A stretch of DNA of 18,600 bases, taken from assembly GCA_023390055.1 (NCBI GenBank), contig JAEWDP010000165.1, positions 1 through 18,600 of the forward strand, read 5' to 3'. Under the pieces are notes generated by a model. The model did not search any database and had not been told where the DNA came from. It saw only the letters and a program-made list of their open reading frames with translations. Both the position numbers and the translations under genes were made by a program. The stretch comes from Pseudomonadota bacterium (GTDB lineage Bacteria; Pseudomonadota; Alphaproteobacteria; Rhizobiales; Rhizobiaceae). Positions 1 through 8,193 of this stretch are shown one piece after another (position 1 is the stretch's first letter; each line of letters opens with the position of its first letter).

Positions 1-10
1 GAACTATACC

Positions 11-2323
11 ATGCGCATCGTCTGCATTGGCGGCGGTCCAGCCGGGCTCTATTTTGCACTCCTGATGAAGAAGCAGCATCCTGCGCACAGCATTTCAGTC
101 GTGGAGCGTAACCGTCCTTACGACACCTTTGGCTGGGGCGTGGTCTTTTCCGATGCCACGATGGAAGCAATGCGCGCGTGGGATCATGAAAGCGCCGCTG
201 AGATCGAAAACGCCTTCAACCACTGGGATGACATCGAGGTCCTGTTCAAGCAAACCCGTCAACGTACTTCAGGCCACGGCTTTGTCGGCATCGGACGCAA
301 GAAACTTCTAAACATCCTGCAGCGGCGTTGCGAGACCCTCGGCGTCGAACTGATCTTCGACACCGAGGTTTCAAATGATCTCGATTTTCCGGACGCCGAC
401 CTTGTTATTGCGTCCGACGGTTTCAACTCGAAAGTGCGAAACCGCTATCCGGACATCTTCCAGCCAGACATTGCAACACGGCCCAACCGCTACATATGGC
501 TCGGGACCAACAAGCTCTACGACGCCTTCACATTCGATTTTCGCAAGACAGAGCACGGCTGGTTCCAGGCACATATCTACAAATTTGACGAAAACACGTC
601 GACCTTCATTGTCGAAACCACGGAAGATGCCTACGAAAAGCATGGGCTCGGCCAGATCGACCAGCAGGCATCCATCGACTTCTGCCAGAGATTGTTCAGC
701 GATGTGCTCGAGGGGGCGGAACTGATGACCAATTCACGGCATCTGCGGGGTTCTTCCTGGCTCAACTTCAATCGATTGATCTGCGGGAAGTGGAGCCACT
801 TCAACGGCAAGTCCCACGTCGTATTGATGGGCGACGCCGCGCACACGGCTCATTTTGCCATCGGCTCGGGTACCAAGCTTGCAATTGACGATGCAATCGA
901 ACTCACCAACCAGTTCGATAAGCAAGGACACGTCAGGGACAGTATCCCGACTGTCCTTGACGTCTACGAAGAGATCCGCCGGGTCGATGTCGCCCGTATT
1001 CAAAATGCCGCGCGCAATGCAATGGAATGGTTCGAGGTGGTCGGGCAACGTTATGCCGACACACTAGCGCCCGAGCAGTTCATGTATTCCATGCTAACGC
1101 GCTCACAGCGCATCAGTCACGAAAATCTGCGACTTCGCGACCAGACATGGCTCGAAGGTTACGAAAGCTGGTTTGCAGACCGCGCGGGGGTCACGTCGAC
1201 AGCGAATGGCACGGTCCCACCGCCCATGTTCACACCTTACACTGTGCGCGGCGTGACGCTCAAGAACCGTATCGTGATGTCGCCAATGGCCATGTACTCG
1301 GCAGTGGATGGAATGTTCGACGACTTCCATCTCGTACATCTCGGCGCTCGCGCTCTCGGCGGTGCCGGTCTTGTTTTCGGCGAAATGACCTGCGTATCAC
1401 CGGATGGACGTATCACACCGGGTTGTCTTGGCCTGTGGAAGGCGGAACAAGCGCATGGATGGAAGCACTTCGTAGACTTTGTCCACACCAACAGCAACGC
1501 CAAGGTCGGCATCCAGCTTGGTCACGCCGGGCGCAAGGGTGCCACACGCGTTGCGTGGGAAGGGATCGATCAACCACTCGATAACGGCGGTTGGCCGCTG
1601 CTTTCTGCATCGGCGCTTCCTTATCTGCCGAAAAGCCAAGTCCCGAAGGCGATGGATCGGGCCGACATGGACAGGGTCAAGGGAGATTTTGTATACGCGG
1701 CCGAGCTTGCCGCCACAACAGGCGCGGATTGGCTGGAGCTGCATTGTGCACACGGCTATCTGCTCTCCAGCTTCCTTTCGCCCCTTACCAATCGACGTAC
1801 TGACGACTATGGCGGCAGTCACGAAAATCGCATGCGTTTTCCGCTGGAAGTATTTCGCGCCATCCGAACTGTCTGGCCCACAGACAAGCCGATTTCGGTC
1901 CGGCTGTCGTGCCATGACTGGTTTAAGGGAGGCAACATGCCTGAAGACGCCGCCGTCTTTGCGCGGATGTTCAAGGATGCCGGTGCCGACATGATAGATT
2001 GCTCCTCCGGGCAGGTTTGGAAGGACGAAAAGCCCGTTTACGGCCGTCTTTTCCAGACACCGTTTGCCGACAAGATCCGAAATGAGGTCGGCATCCCCAC
2101 GATCGCTGTCGGAGCGATCTCCGAGGCGGACCATGCAAATTCCGTGATCGCTGCCGGCCGCGCCGATCTCTGTGCCGTTGCAAGGCCGCATCTGGCTGAT
2201 CCTGCCTGGGTCTTGCATGAAGCCGCCAGAATCGGCCTGACAGACATTGCCTGGCCAAAGCAGTACGCCGCCGGCAAGCTGCAGTTTGAAACCAACATCG
2301 CTCGACAAGCCGCTACAAAATAA
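11..2323 (+). CDS. abmA: 2-aminobenzoyl-CoA monooxygenase/reductase (fused FAD monooxygenase and Old Yellow Enzyme)
   Basis: This 770-residue flavoprotein has two fused halves. Residues 1 to about 390 form a salicylate-hydroxylase-like FAD monooxygenase, with the dinucleotide motif GGGPAG at 7-12 and the FAD ribityl-binding motif around G274-D275 (MGDAAHTAHF). Residues from about 405 to 755 form an Old Yellow Enzyme (NADH:flavin oxidoreductase) domain, with the FMN-site stretch MSPMAMYS at 423-430 and the substrate-binding histidine pair H578/H581 in LHCAHGYL. This architecture is known from 2-aminobenzoyl-CoA monooxygenase/reductase, which hydroxylates the ring at C5 and then reduces it to a non-aromatic 2-amino-5-oxocyclohexene carboxyl-CoA. 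Salicylyl-CoA 5-hydroxylases share the same layout and are the main alternative. The aminobenzoyl call is preferred because beta-oxidation and RidA-type genes follow and a 2-aminobenzoate-type ligase lies nearby. The ATG at 11 gives the full dinucleotide fold; only ten bases precede it, so its ribosome-binding site and promoter cannot be assessed. The symbol follows Azoarcus usage and is tentative. Confidence 0.87.
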   Translation: MRIVCIGGGPAGLYFALLMKKQHPAHSISVVERNRPYDTFGWGVVFSDATMEAMRAWDHESAAEIENAFNHWDDIEVLFKQTRQRTSGHGFVGIGRKKLLNILQRRCETLGVELIFDTEVSNDLDFPDADLVIASDGFNSKVRNRYPDIFQPDIATRPNRYIWLGTNKLYDAFTFDFRKTEHGWFQAHIYKFDENTSTFIVETTEDAYEKHGLGQIDQQASIDFCQRLFSDVLEGAELMTNSRHLRGSSWLNFNRLICGKWSHFNGKSHVVLMGDAAHTAHFAIGSGTKLAIDDAIELTNQFDKQGHVRDSIPTVLDVYEEIRRVDVARIQNAARNAMEWFEVVGQRYADTLAPEQFMYSMLTRSQRISHENLRLRDQTWLEGYESWFADRAGVTSTANGTVPPPMFTPYTVRGVTLKNRIVMSPMAMYSAVDGMFDDFHLVHLGARALGGAGLVFGEMTCVSPDGRITPGCLGLWKAEQAHGWKHFVDFVHTNSNAKVGIQLGHAGRKGATRVAWEGIDQPLDNGGWPLLSASALPYLPKSQVPKAMDRADMDRVKGDFVYAAELAATTGADWLELHCAHGYLLSSFLSPLTNRRTDDYGGSHENRMRFPLEVFRAIRTVWPTDKPISVRLSCHDWFKGGNMPEDAAVFARMFKDAGADMIDCSSGQVWKDEKPVYGRLFQTPFADKIRNEVGIPTIAVGAISEADHANSVIAAGRADLCAVARPHLADPAWVLHEAARIGLTDIAWPKQYAAGKLQFETNIARQAATK

Positions 2324-2333
2324 GAGGCCGGCA

Positions 2334-3122
2334 ATGAATGCAACACGCAAGCTGGAAGGACGTCATGCCCTGGTTACAGGGGGCGGGAGCGGAATTGGCG
2401 CAGCCATTTCCGAAGCACTCGTCGAAGCTGGCGCAAAGGTTACTCTGGCAGGACGTCGATCCGAACCACTGGAGGAGCTGGCCGCACGGCTCGGGCCTTC
2501 GGCTTGCGTCGCCGCCCAATTCGACGTTACCGATGAAATTGCCATTGATAATGGCATAAAGACCGCTCGCGCCGCATTCGGACCGATAAGCATTCTTGTC
2601 AATAATGCCGGTGATGCCCCCAGTGCATCTTTTGAAACCACATCGCTCGAGATCTGGAACCGCGTACTTGCAGTCGACCTGACGGGTGTCTTCCTGGTCA
2701 CGCAGGCTGTTCTTGGCGACCTCAAGATCCATGGCAAGGGCGCTCGCATCATCAACATTGCCTCGACTGCCGGCCTGACAGGCTATGCCTATGTTTCTGC
2801 TTACACAGCTGCAAAGCACGGTGTGATCGGCTTGACACGTTCCCTTGCCCTCGAGTTGGCAGATACCGGTATCACCGTCAACGCAGTCTGTCCCGGATTT
2901 ACAGATACGCCGCTAATCAGTCGTGCCATAGAAACCATCATGACGAAGAGTAGTCGCAGCCGCGAAGAAACCATCCGTGAATTCACCAAATTCAACCCGC
3001 AAGGCCGGCTCGTTAGACCGGACGAAGTTGCAGACGCAGCACTCTGGTTGGCGTTACCGTCTGCAGGAGCGATCAATGGACAGGCAATTGCGGTTGCCGG
3101 TGGGGAGGTATTGGCAGGATGA
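2334..3122 (+). CDS. Short-chain dehydrogenase/reductase (SDR)
   Basis: This 262-residue protein is a classical SDR of normal length. It shows the NAD(P)-binding motif TGGGSGIG at 15-22, NNAG at 90-93, and the catalytic serine S144, tyrosine Y157 and lysine K161 (YTAAK). The start is the ATG at 2334, preceded by AAGAGG at 2322-2327 with six bases of spacing; the frame stays open further upstream, but that would overlap the previous gene. Its stop overlaps the next start in an ATGA arrangement, which implies translational coupling. By position it should act on a CoA-bound ring or open-chain intermediate, for example reducing the 5-oxo group left by the monooxygenase/reductase or oxidising a 3-hydroxyacyl-CoA. 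The substrate is inferred from context only. The best-match name in databases would probably be 3-oxoacyl-ACP reductase (FabG-like), which would be misleading here. Confidence 0.85.
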   Translation: MNATRKLEGRHALVTGGGSGIGAAISEALVEAGAKVTLAGRRSEPLEELAARLGPSACVAAQFDVTDEIAIDNGIKTARAAFGPISILVNNAGDAPSASFETTSLEIWNRVLAVDLTGVFLVTQAVLGDLKIHGKGARIINIASTAGLTGYAYVSAYTAAKHGVIGLTRSLALELADTGITVNAVCPGFTDTPLISRAIETIMTKSSRSREETIREFTKFNPQGRLVRPDEVADAALWLALPSAGAINGQAIAVAGGEVLAG

Positions 3123-3964
3123 GCACGGTTACCATGGCTGGACACAAACGCCCGTTGAAAGATTATAAAGCCCAGCACTTCCTGTGGGAGGTCAGCGAAG
3201 ATGGCCGCGTTGCGACGATCCGATTGAACCGACCGGAGCGCAAGAATCCGCTGACGTTCGAAAGTTATGCGGAGCTGCGCGACCTGTTTCGTGACCTCGT
3301 CTACGCCGATGACATCCGGGCAGTCGTTTTAACCGGCGCCGGCGGAAATTTTTCATCCGGTGGTGATGTCTTCGAGATTATCGAGCCGCTGACACAGATG
3401 ACGATGCCGGACATTCTCGCATTTACGCGCATGACAGGTGATCTCGTCAAGGCGATGCGGAAGTGCCCACAACCAGTAATAGCGGCTGTGGATGGCGTTT
3501 GTGCCGGGGCCGGTGCAATCCTTGCCATGGCTGCCGACATGCGAGTTGCAACGCCGGAGGCAAAGACCGCCTTCCTGTTCACGCGGGTCGGGCTTGCCGG
3601 CGCAGATATGGGTGCCTGCGGTATCCTGCCCCGGATCATCGGCCAGGGTCGAGCTGCAGAACTTCTCTTCACCGGCCGCTCAATGCGTGCACAGGAGGGA
3701 TACGACTGGGGCTTCTACAACGCATTGCATCCCGCCACCAGCATCGAGGCCGAAGCGTCGCAGCTCGCGCGTTCTTTGGCAGATGGTCCCTGGTTCGCAC
3801 ATACGATGACAAAAACCATGCTGAACCAGGAATGGGCCATGGGGATCGACGAAATGATCGAATCAGAGGCGCAGGCACAAGCAGTCTGCATGGCAACAAT
3901 GGACTTTCGTCGCGCCTTTGAAGCTTTCGCCGAAAAGCGCAAGCCAGTATTCGAGGGAAACTGA
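3119..3964 (+). CDS. Crotonase-family protein, possible ring-opening CoA hydrolase
   Basis: This 281-residue protein has the crotonase fold. It shows the N-terminal RLNRPERKNPL (35-45), the oxyanion-hole stretch GAGGNFSSGGD (73-83), the second conserved block GVCAGAGAILAMAAD (126-140) and a C-terminal EKRKPVF. Both catalytic glutamates of true enoyl-CoA hydratases appear to be missing: by eye, I134 sits at the rat Glu144 position and T155 at Glu164. An aspartate, D163, falls where naphthoate synthase (MenB) and 2-ketocyclohexanecarboxyl-CoA hydrolase (BadI) carry theirs. It may therefore catalyse C-C bond hydrolysis (ring opening) instead of hydration; this is inference. The ATG at 3119 overlaps the SDR stop by four bases and has GGGGAGG at 3102-3108. 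An in-frame ATG at 3134 has no comparable ribosome-binding site. It would act in the cytoplasm on CoA thioesters. Confidence 0.85.
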   Translation: MSTVTMAGHKRPLKDYKAQHFLWEVSEDGRVATIRLNRPERKNPLTFESYAELRDLFRDLVYADDIRAVVLTGAGGNFSSGGDVFEIIEPLTQMTMPDILAFTRMTGDLVKAMRKCPQPVIAAVDGVCAGAGAILAMAADMRVATPEAKTAFLFTRVGLAGADMGACGILPRIIGQGRAAELLFTGRSMRAQEGYDWGFYNALHPATSIEAEASQLARSLADGPWFAHTMTKTMLNQEWAMGIDEMIESEAQAQAVCMATMDFRRAFEAFAEKRKPVFEGN

Positions 3965-3965
3965 A

Positions 3966-5165
3966 ATGGCTTCGAAGAGCGCATTACCCGGCCCGACCCG
4001 TGAACACCTGGACTGGCCATTTCTGGGTGAACACTACAAGATCCTCGCACAAAAACTCGACGCATATGCGTCGTCCAACGCTTTAGATTCCATCGACCAC
4101 ACCGACGTCGACGAGACCTGCCGCAGCATCGTTCGCTCGCTCGGTGACGCCGGCCTGCTGGATGCAGCGACCGGCGATGGCGGCCGCGGGCCGATCGATT
4201 CACGCTCGGTATGCCTGACCCGTGAAACCCTTGCATGGCACAATGGCCTAACTGACTTTGCATTCGCCATGCAGGGCCTCGGTACAGGTGCTATCGGCCT
4301 TTCCGGGTCACAATCCCTGCGTGACACAATCTTGCCCAGGGCCCGGTCCGGCGAATGGATCGCCGCCTTTGCACTATCTGAGAAGGAAGCCGGGTCTGAT
4401 GTTGCAGCAATGGCTTGCAGCGCACGTCGCGAGGGCGATCATTACATACTCAGTGGGGAGAAGACCTGGATTTCCAACGGTGGAATTGCGGATGTCTACA
4501 CAGTCTTTGTCCGCACCGGTGAGGAGCCAGGTACTCGCGGCATTTCCGCCTTTGTCGTTTATGCGGATGACCCAGGTTTCTCTATTGTCGAACGGATCAA
4601 TGTCATTGCCCCGCATCCTATTGCCACCATCGGTTTTGACAATTGCCGCATCCCTGCCACACGTTTGCTCGGCAATCCTGGGGAAGGCTTCAAGATCGCC
4701 ATGCGAACCCTCGACATTTTCCGCGCATCGGTTGCGGCGGCAGCGCTTGGCTTCGCTCGCAGGGCACTCGATGAAGCGATCGAACATGCCAGACACCGCA
4801 GAATATTCGGCGCAACACTTGCGGATCTACAACTTACCCAAGCAGCTTTGGGAGAGATGGCTGCCGACATAGATGCCGCCGCATTGCTTACCTACCGTGC
4901 CGCGTGGCGCCGCGACGAACAGGGTTTGTCGACAACCAAGGAAGCTGCAATGGCCAAGATGGTTGCCACCGAAAGCGCCCAGACTGTCATCGATCGCACC
5001 GTCCAGATGTTCGGTGGACGTGGAGTGCAAAGTGGTGAAGTCATCGAGTCCCTTTACCGCGAAATCCGCGCCCTACGGATCTACGAAGGCGCAACCGAAG
5101 TCCAAAAACTGATCATTGCGCGTGAGCTCCTGAAAGCCGCGCCTCCGGAGAAGAAGCATGCATGA
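3966..5165 (+). CDS. Acyl-CoA dehydrogenase
   Basis: This 399-residue FAD enzyme has the standard acyl-CoA dehydrogenase layout: an alpha-helical N-terminal domain, a central beta domain containing FALSEKEAGSD (135-145) and KTWISNGG (166-173), and a C-terminal helical domain with MFGGRGVQSG (348-357) and RIYEGATEVQ (371-380). E374 in IYEGATE is the likely catalytic base that removes the alpha proton. The start is the ATG at 3966, one base after the previous stop, with GAGGGA at 3953-3958 spaced by seven bases. The gene overlaps the next one by eight bases. Within the operon it would introduce the 2,3-double bond into an alicyclic or ring-opened dicarboxylic CoA ester, passing electrons to ETF. 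The ETF genes are not in the window. The exact substrate cannot be read from the sequence. Confidence 0.92.
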   Translation: MASKSALPGPTREHLDWPFLGEHYKILAQKLDAYASSNALDSIDHTDVDETCRSIVRSLGDAGLLDAATGDGGRGPIDSRSVCLTRETLAWHNGLTDFAFAMQGLGTGAIGLSGSQSLRDTILPRARSGEWIAAFALSEKEAGSDVAAMACSARREGDHYILSGEKTWISNGGIADVYTVFVRTGEEPGTRGISAFVVYADDPGFSIVERINVIAPHPIATIGFDNCRIPATRLLGNPGEGFKIAMRTLDIFRASVAAAALGFARRALDEAIEHARHRRIFGATLADLQLTQAALGEMAADIDAAALLTYRAAWRRDEQGLSTTKEAAMAKMVATESAQTVIDRTVQMFGGRGVQSGEVIESLYREIRALRIYEGATEVQKLIIARELLKAAPPEKKHA

Positions 5166-5553
5166 TATCCTTCAGCCCGAAGACTGGGCAAAGCCGATCG
5201 GTTATTCCAATGGTATTGCCGCACGAGGAAGACAGATCTTCGTTGGTGGACAGGTCGGCTGGAACAATCAATGCGAATTCGAGACCGACGACTTCGTCGG
5301 ACAAGTTCGCCAGACGCTCTTGAATGTCCTGGCAATACTGGCGGCAGGTGGAGCAGGCCCGGAACACATTACGACAATGACATGGTATTTCACCGACAAG
5401 GCCGAATATCTCGACAATCTGAAAGGTGTCGGAAAGGCCTATCGCGATGTGATTGGCAAGAATTTTCCCGCGATGGCCGCCATGCAGGTTGTTGCACTTG
5501 TCGAGGACCGCGCCAAGATCGAGATCCAGGCCACTGCCGTTGTCCCGGAGTAA
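5158..5553 (+). CDS. RidA/YjgF-family protein, possible enamine/imine hydrolase
   Basis: This 131-residue protein has the length and C-terminal signature of the RidA (YER057c/UK114) family, seen in AMQVVALVEDRAKIEIQATA at 108-127. In canonical RidA the arginine needed for imine deamination (Arg105 in E. coli) lies in this strand; here the aligned residue is L114, so it is not a housekeeping RidA by this criterion. The family includes 2-aminomuconate deaminase of aromatic-amine pathways. The dearomatised product expected from the first gene is an enamine, so a role in releasing ammonia is plausible but inferred. The ATG at 5158 overlaps the acyl-CoA dehydrogenase end by eight bases and has GGAG at 5147-5150. 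The protein would be a cytoplasmic homotrimer if it follows its family. Confidence 0.88.
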   Translation: MHDILQPEDWAKPIGYSNGIAARGRQIFVGGQVGWNNQCEFETDDFVGQVRQTLLNVLAILAAGGAGPEHITTMTWYFTDKAEYLDNLKGVGKAYRDVIGKNFPAMAAMQVVALVEDRAKIEIQATAVVPE

Positions 5554-5560
5554 ATGCCAG

Positions 5561-7525
5561 ATGACGATCTCCTTTTCGTTGGGTGTGCGTGGTGAACTGC
5601 GTCAGAACATGCTGTTGGTGACCATCGACAACCCACCAGTAAACGCGCTCTCTCGCGATGTTCGATCGGGCCTGATGAAAGCCCTCGACCATGCGGCGAC
5701 GACCGCAATCGATGGTATTGTCATTGTCGGTGCAGGAAAAACATTCATCGGTGGCGCTGATATACGGGAGTTCGGGCAACCGCCATCCAATCCAATCTTG
5801 CCCGACATTACAGAGCGGATCGAAGCCTTCACAAAGCCAGTAGTTGCCGCCATCAATGGCACAGCACTTGGTGGCGGGCTTGAAGTTGCACTTGCCTGTC
5901 ATTATCGCATTGCATCGTCGCACGTACAGCTTGGCCTTCCTGAGGTAAAACTGGGTATCGTACCCGGCGCTGGCGCAACACAACGTCTACCGCGCCTCAC
6001 CGGCATTCCCGCAGCAATCGCCCTGATTGGCAGTGGTCGGAGCTTTAAGGCGAACGAGGCTCTGTCTCTCGGTATCATTGACACGATTGCGAAGGATGAA
6101 CTGATCGAAGCGTCACTTTCTGCTGCACTGCGCCTTGTCGGCCCCGAACTGCGGCGTACCGGCACTTTGCCTGTCCCCACTTCAGATCGTGGCACCATCG
6201 AGTTGGCACAAGACCAGGCTCTCGCCAAGTCGCGAGGGCAACTGGCGCCGAATGAAGCTGTCCGGCTCGTCGCCTCGGCTTTCAGACCGCTCGCTGAAGG
6301 CCTTGCGGACGAACGTGCCACCTTTGTGAGATTGCGCGACAGTCAAGAGGCTGCAGCACTACGGTATGTCTTTTTTGCAGAGCGGCAGGCTTCAAGGATC
6401 GACGAGATCCGGGAGGTCAAGGCTCGGCCCGTCGAAACGATTGGCATCGTCGGCCTTGGACTTATGGGAAGCGGTATTGCCGTTGCCGCTCTCGGCGCCG
6501 GCTACAAGGTCATCGGACTGGATCGAAACTGCGGCGCAGCATCGAAAGGTCGTGATCGTATTTTCGCACTCCTCGATCGCGCCGTTGCGTCTGGCCGTAT
6601 GGACCAGGAAAAACGTCATGAGCAGGCGGCAAGGCTCGAGGTTGGTTCAAGGGATGATGCGCTCGTTTCGTGTGATCTTGTGATCGAAGCCGTATTCGAT
6701 GACCTCGACGTAAAGATCGAGCTTGTGCGCCGCCTTGGCGGCGTGCTTCGCCCTGATGCAATCATTGCGACCAATACGAGCTATCTAAACCCCGATGACA
6801 TTGCAGCGGCTACCGTGAATCCGGAGCGTGTGGTCGGTCTGCACTTCTTCTCTCCAGCCCACGTCATGCGGCTCGTTGAGGTCGTCCGCTGCACCAGAAC
6901 GGCTCCGGAGGTGCTCGCGACAGGCATTGCCGTTGCCAAAAGGCTCCGGAAGCTTCCGGTCATCACGGGAGTTGCGGAAGGGTTCATCGGCAATCGCATC
7001 TTTTCGGCCTATCGCCGTGAGGCAGAATTCATGCTTGAGGAGGGCGCCCTTCCGCATCAGATCGACGCAGCACTTGAAGACTACGGATTTCCGATGGGTC
7101 TCTTCGCCGTCAACGATATGGCCGGCCTTGAAATTGCCTGGGCACGTCGCAAACGCGAGGCCGGTCTGCGCGATCCGGGCGAGCGCTATGTGCAAATAGC
7201 CGACCGATTGTGCGAGGCTGGGCGCCTCGGACAGAAGTCCGGACGCGGCTGGTATGCCTATAGAGATGGGAAGCGCCAAATTGACACGGAGGTGACCGCA
7301 TTCATCGAACAGTGTCGCCAAGAGAAAGGTATAAGCGCCCGGACTTTTACCGCTCTCGAGATCACCGACCGCCTCATTCATGCAATGGCCAAGGAAGGTC
7401 GAACGTTACTCGATGACGGTATCGCAATGCGGGAAAGCGATATCGATCTCGTCATGATCAATGGTTATGGCTTTCCGGCGCACAAGGGCGGGCCGATGTA
7501 TGCAACCGCTCAGACTCCGAGATAG
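5561..7525 (+). CDS. Fused enoyl-CoA hydratase/3-hydroxyacyl-CoA dehydrogenase, shortened C-terminus
   Basis: This 654-residue FadB/FadJ-like multifunctional protein has an N-terminal crotonase domain (about 15-200) with both catalytic glutamates, E108 in GGGLEVAL and E128 in LPEVKLG. A 3-hydroxyacyl-CoA dehydrogenase follows, with the NAD motif GLGLMGSG at 298-305, catalytic H428 in HFFSPAHVM and E440 in RLVEVV, then two copies of the C-terminal helical domain. It would hydrate an enoyl-CoA and oxidise the resulting 3-hydroxyacyl-CoA. The second C-terminal domain ends at GGPMYATAQTPR; family members usually continue for roughly 45 to 60 residues after GGPM. The last codons lie inside the 3' end of livF on the other strand, so the gene looks trimmed. 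The ATG at 5561 was chosen over an open upstream extension that would overlap the RidA gene; GGAG lies at 5547-5550. Confidence 0.9.
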   Translation: MTISFSLGVRGELRQNMLLVTIDNPPVNALSRDVRSGLMKALDHAATTAIDGIVIVGAGKTFIGGADIREFGQPPSNPILPDITERIEAFTKPVVAAINGTALGGGLEVALACHYRIASSHVQLGLPEVKLGIVPGAGATQRLPRLTGIPAAIALIGSGRSFKANEALSLGIIDTIAKDELIEASLSAALRLVGPELRRTGTLPVPTSDRGTIELAQDQALAKSRGQLAPNEAVRLVASAFRPLAEGLADERATFVRLRDSQEAAALRYVFFAERQASRIDEIREVKARPVETIGIVGLGLMGSGIAVAALGAGYKVIGLDRNCGAASKGRDRIFALLDRAVASGRMDQEKRHEQAARLEVGSRDDALVSCDLVIEAVFDDLDVKIELVRRLGGVLRPDAIIATNTSYLNPDDIAAATVNPERVVGLHFFSPAHVMRLVEVVRCTRTAPEVLATGIAVAKRLRKLPVITGVAEGFIGNRIFSAYRREAEFMLEEGALPHQIDAALEDYGFPMGLFAVNDMAGLEIAWARRKREAGLRDPGERYVQIADRLCEAGRLGQKSGRGWYAYRDGKRQIDTEVTAFIEQCRQEKGISARTFTALEITDRLIHAMAKEGRTLLDDGIAMRESDIDLVMINGYGFPAHKGGPMYATAQTPR

Positions 7526-8193
7526 CGATCCTGCATATCAGTGGTCAGATTCCGCGATAGGCCCTGCCAGACGCTCCGGCCATTTTCGAGGATGACGCAG
7601 CGGTCGGCGACCGGAAGCAACTCCGACAATGTCTTGTCGACCACCAGGATCGATAAGCCTTCCGCTTTCAACTTGCGGATTGCGGCCCAGATATCTTGCC
7701 GGATAACCGGTGCCAGGCCCTCTGTTGCCTCATCAAGGATCAGGAGCCGAGGATTTGTCATCAGTGCCCGTCCAATCGCCAGCATCTGCTGCTCGCCGCC
7801 AGAAAGTGAACGTGCCATTTGAGCGTGCCGTTCCTGCAAACGTGGAAACAATACGTTGACTCGCTCTTGTGTCCACGGCCCAGGCCGTGCAGCGACCACG
7901 AGGTTCTCATGCACCGTCAGATTGGGAAAACAGCGGCGCCCCTCCGGAACCAGCCCAATCCCAAGTTTGGCAACCCGATGAGAAGCCTTGCCCTTCAGAT
8001 CAATGCCAGTAAGCCGGACTGCCCCAGCAGTCGGGGGATTGAGATTGCAGATTGCACGGATGGTTGTCGTCTTGCCCATGCCATTTCTGCCCATAAGTGC
8101 AACTGCCTCGCCTTCCGCCACTGCAAGATCAACACCAAACAACGCCTGGCTCGCGCCATAGGAAGCCTCGATCTTGGACACGTCGAGCAACAT
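7510..8193 (-). CDS. livF: HAAT-type ABC transporter ATPase (LivF-like)
   Basis: This 227-residue protein is the second ATPase of a branched-chain-amino-acid-type importer. It shows Walker A GRNGMGKT at 35-42, the ABC signature LSGGEQQ at 130-136 and Walker B LLILDEA at 150-156. It ends in the typical RYLGV. The ATG at 8193 is used. A TTG three bases further upstream would add only one residue. That ATG shares one base with the LivG stop (TGATG), so the two ATPases are translationally coupled. The H-loop position reads VVDKTLSEL, without a histidine, as is common in LivF proteins. It would sit at the inner membrane face and pair with LivG. Its 3' end overlaps the convergent beta-oxidation gene by 16 bases, with no room for a terminator. 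The substrate is not readable from this subunit; context suggests an aromatic acid. Confidence 0.93.
   Translation of the reverse strand: MLLDVSKIEASYGASQALFGVDLAVAEGEAVALMGRNGMGKTTTIRAICNLNPPTAGAVRLTGIDLKGKASHRVAKLGIGLVPEGRRCFPNLTVHENLVVAARPGPWTQERVNVLFPRLQERHAQMARSLSGGEQQMLAIGRALMTNPRLLILDEATEGLAPVIRQDIWAAIRKLKAEGLSILVVDKTLSELLPVADRCVILENGRSVWQGLSRNLTTDMQDRYLGV

Noticed and set aside
1397..2350. Long open frame (317 codons) antisense to the monooxygenase/reductase
   Set aside because: It lies wholly opposite a gene with clear flavoenzyme motifs, shows no recognisable domain and has arginine- and cysteine-rich low-likelihood composition. It is a shadow frame of high-GC coding sequence.
6785..7381. 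198-codon antisense frame within the beta-oxidation gene
   Set aside because: It is entirely opposite the catalytic 3-hydroxyacyl-CoA dehydrogenase domain, has no family motif and no ribosome-binding site that stands out.
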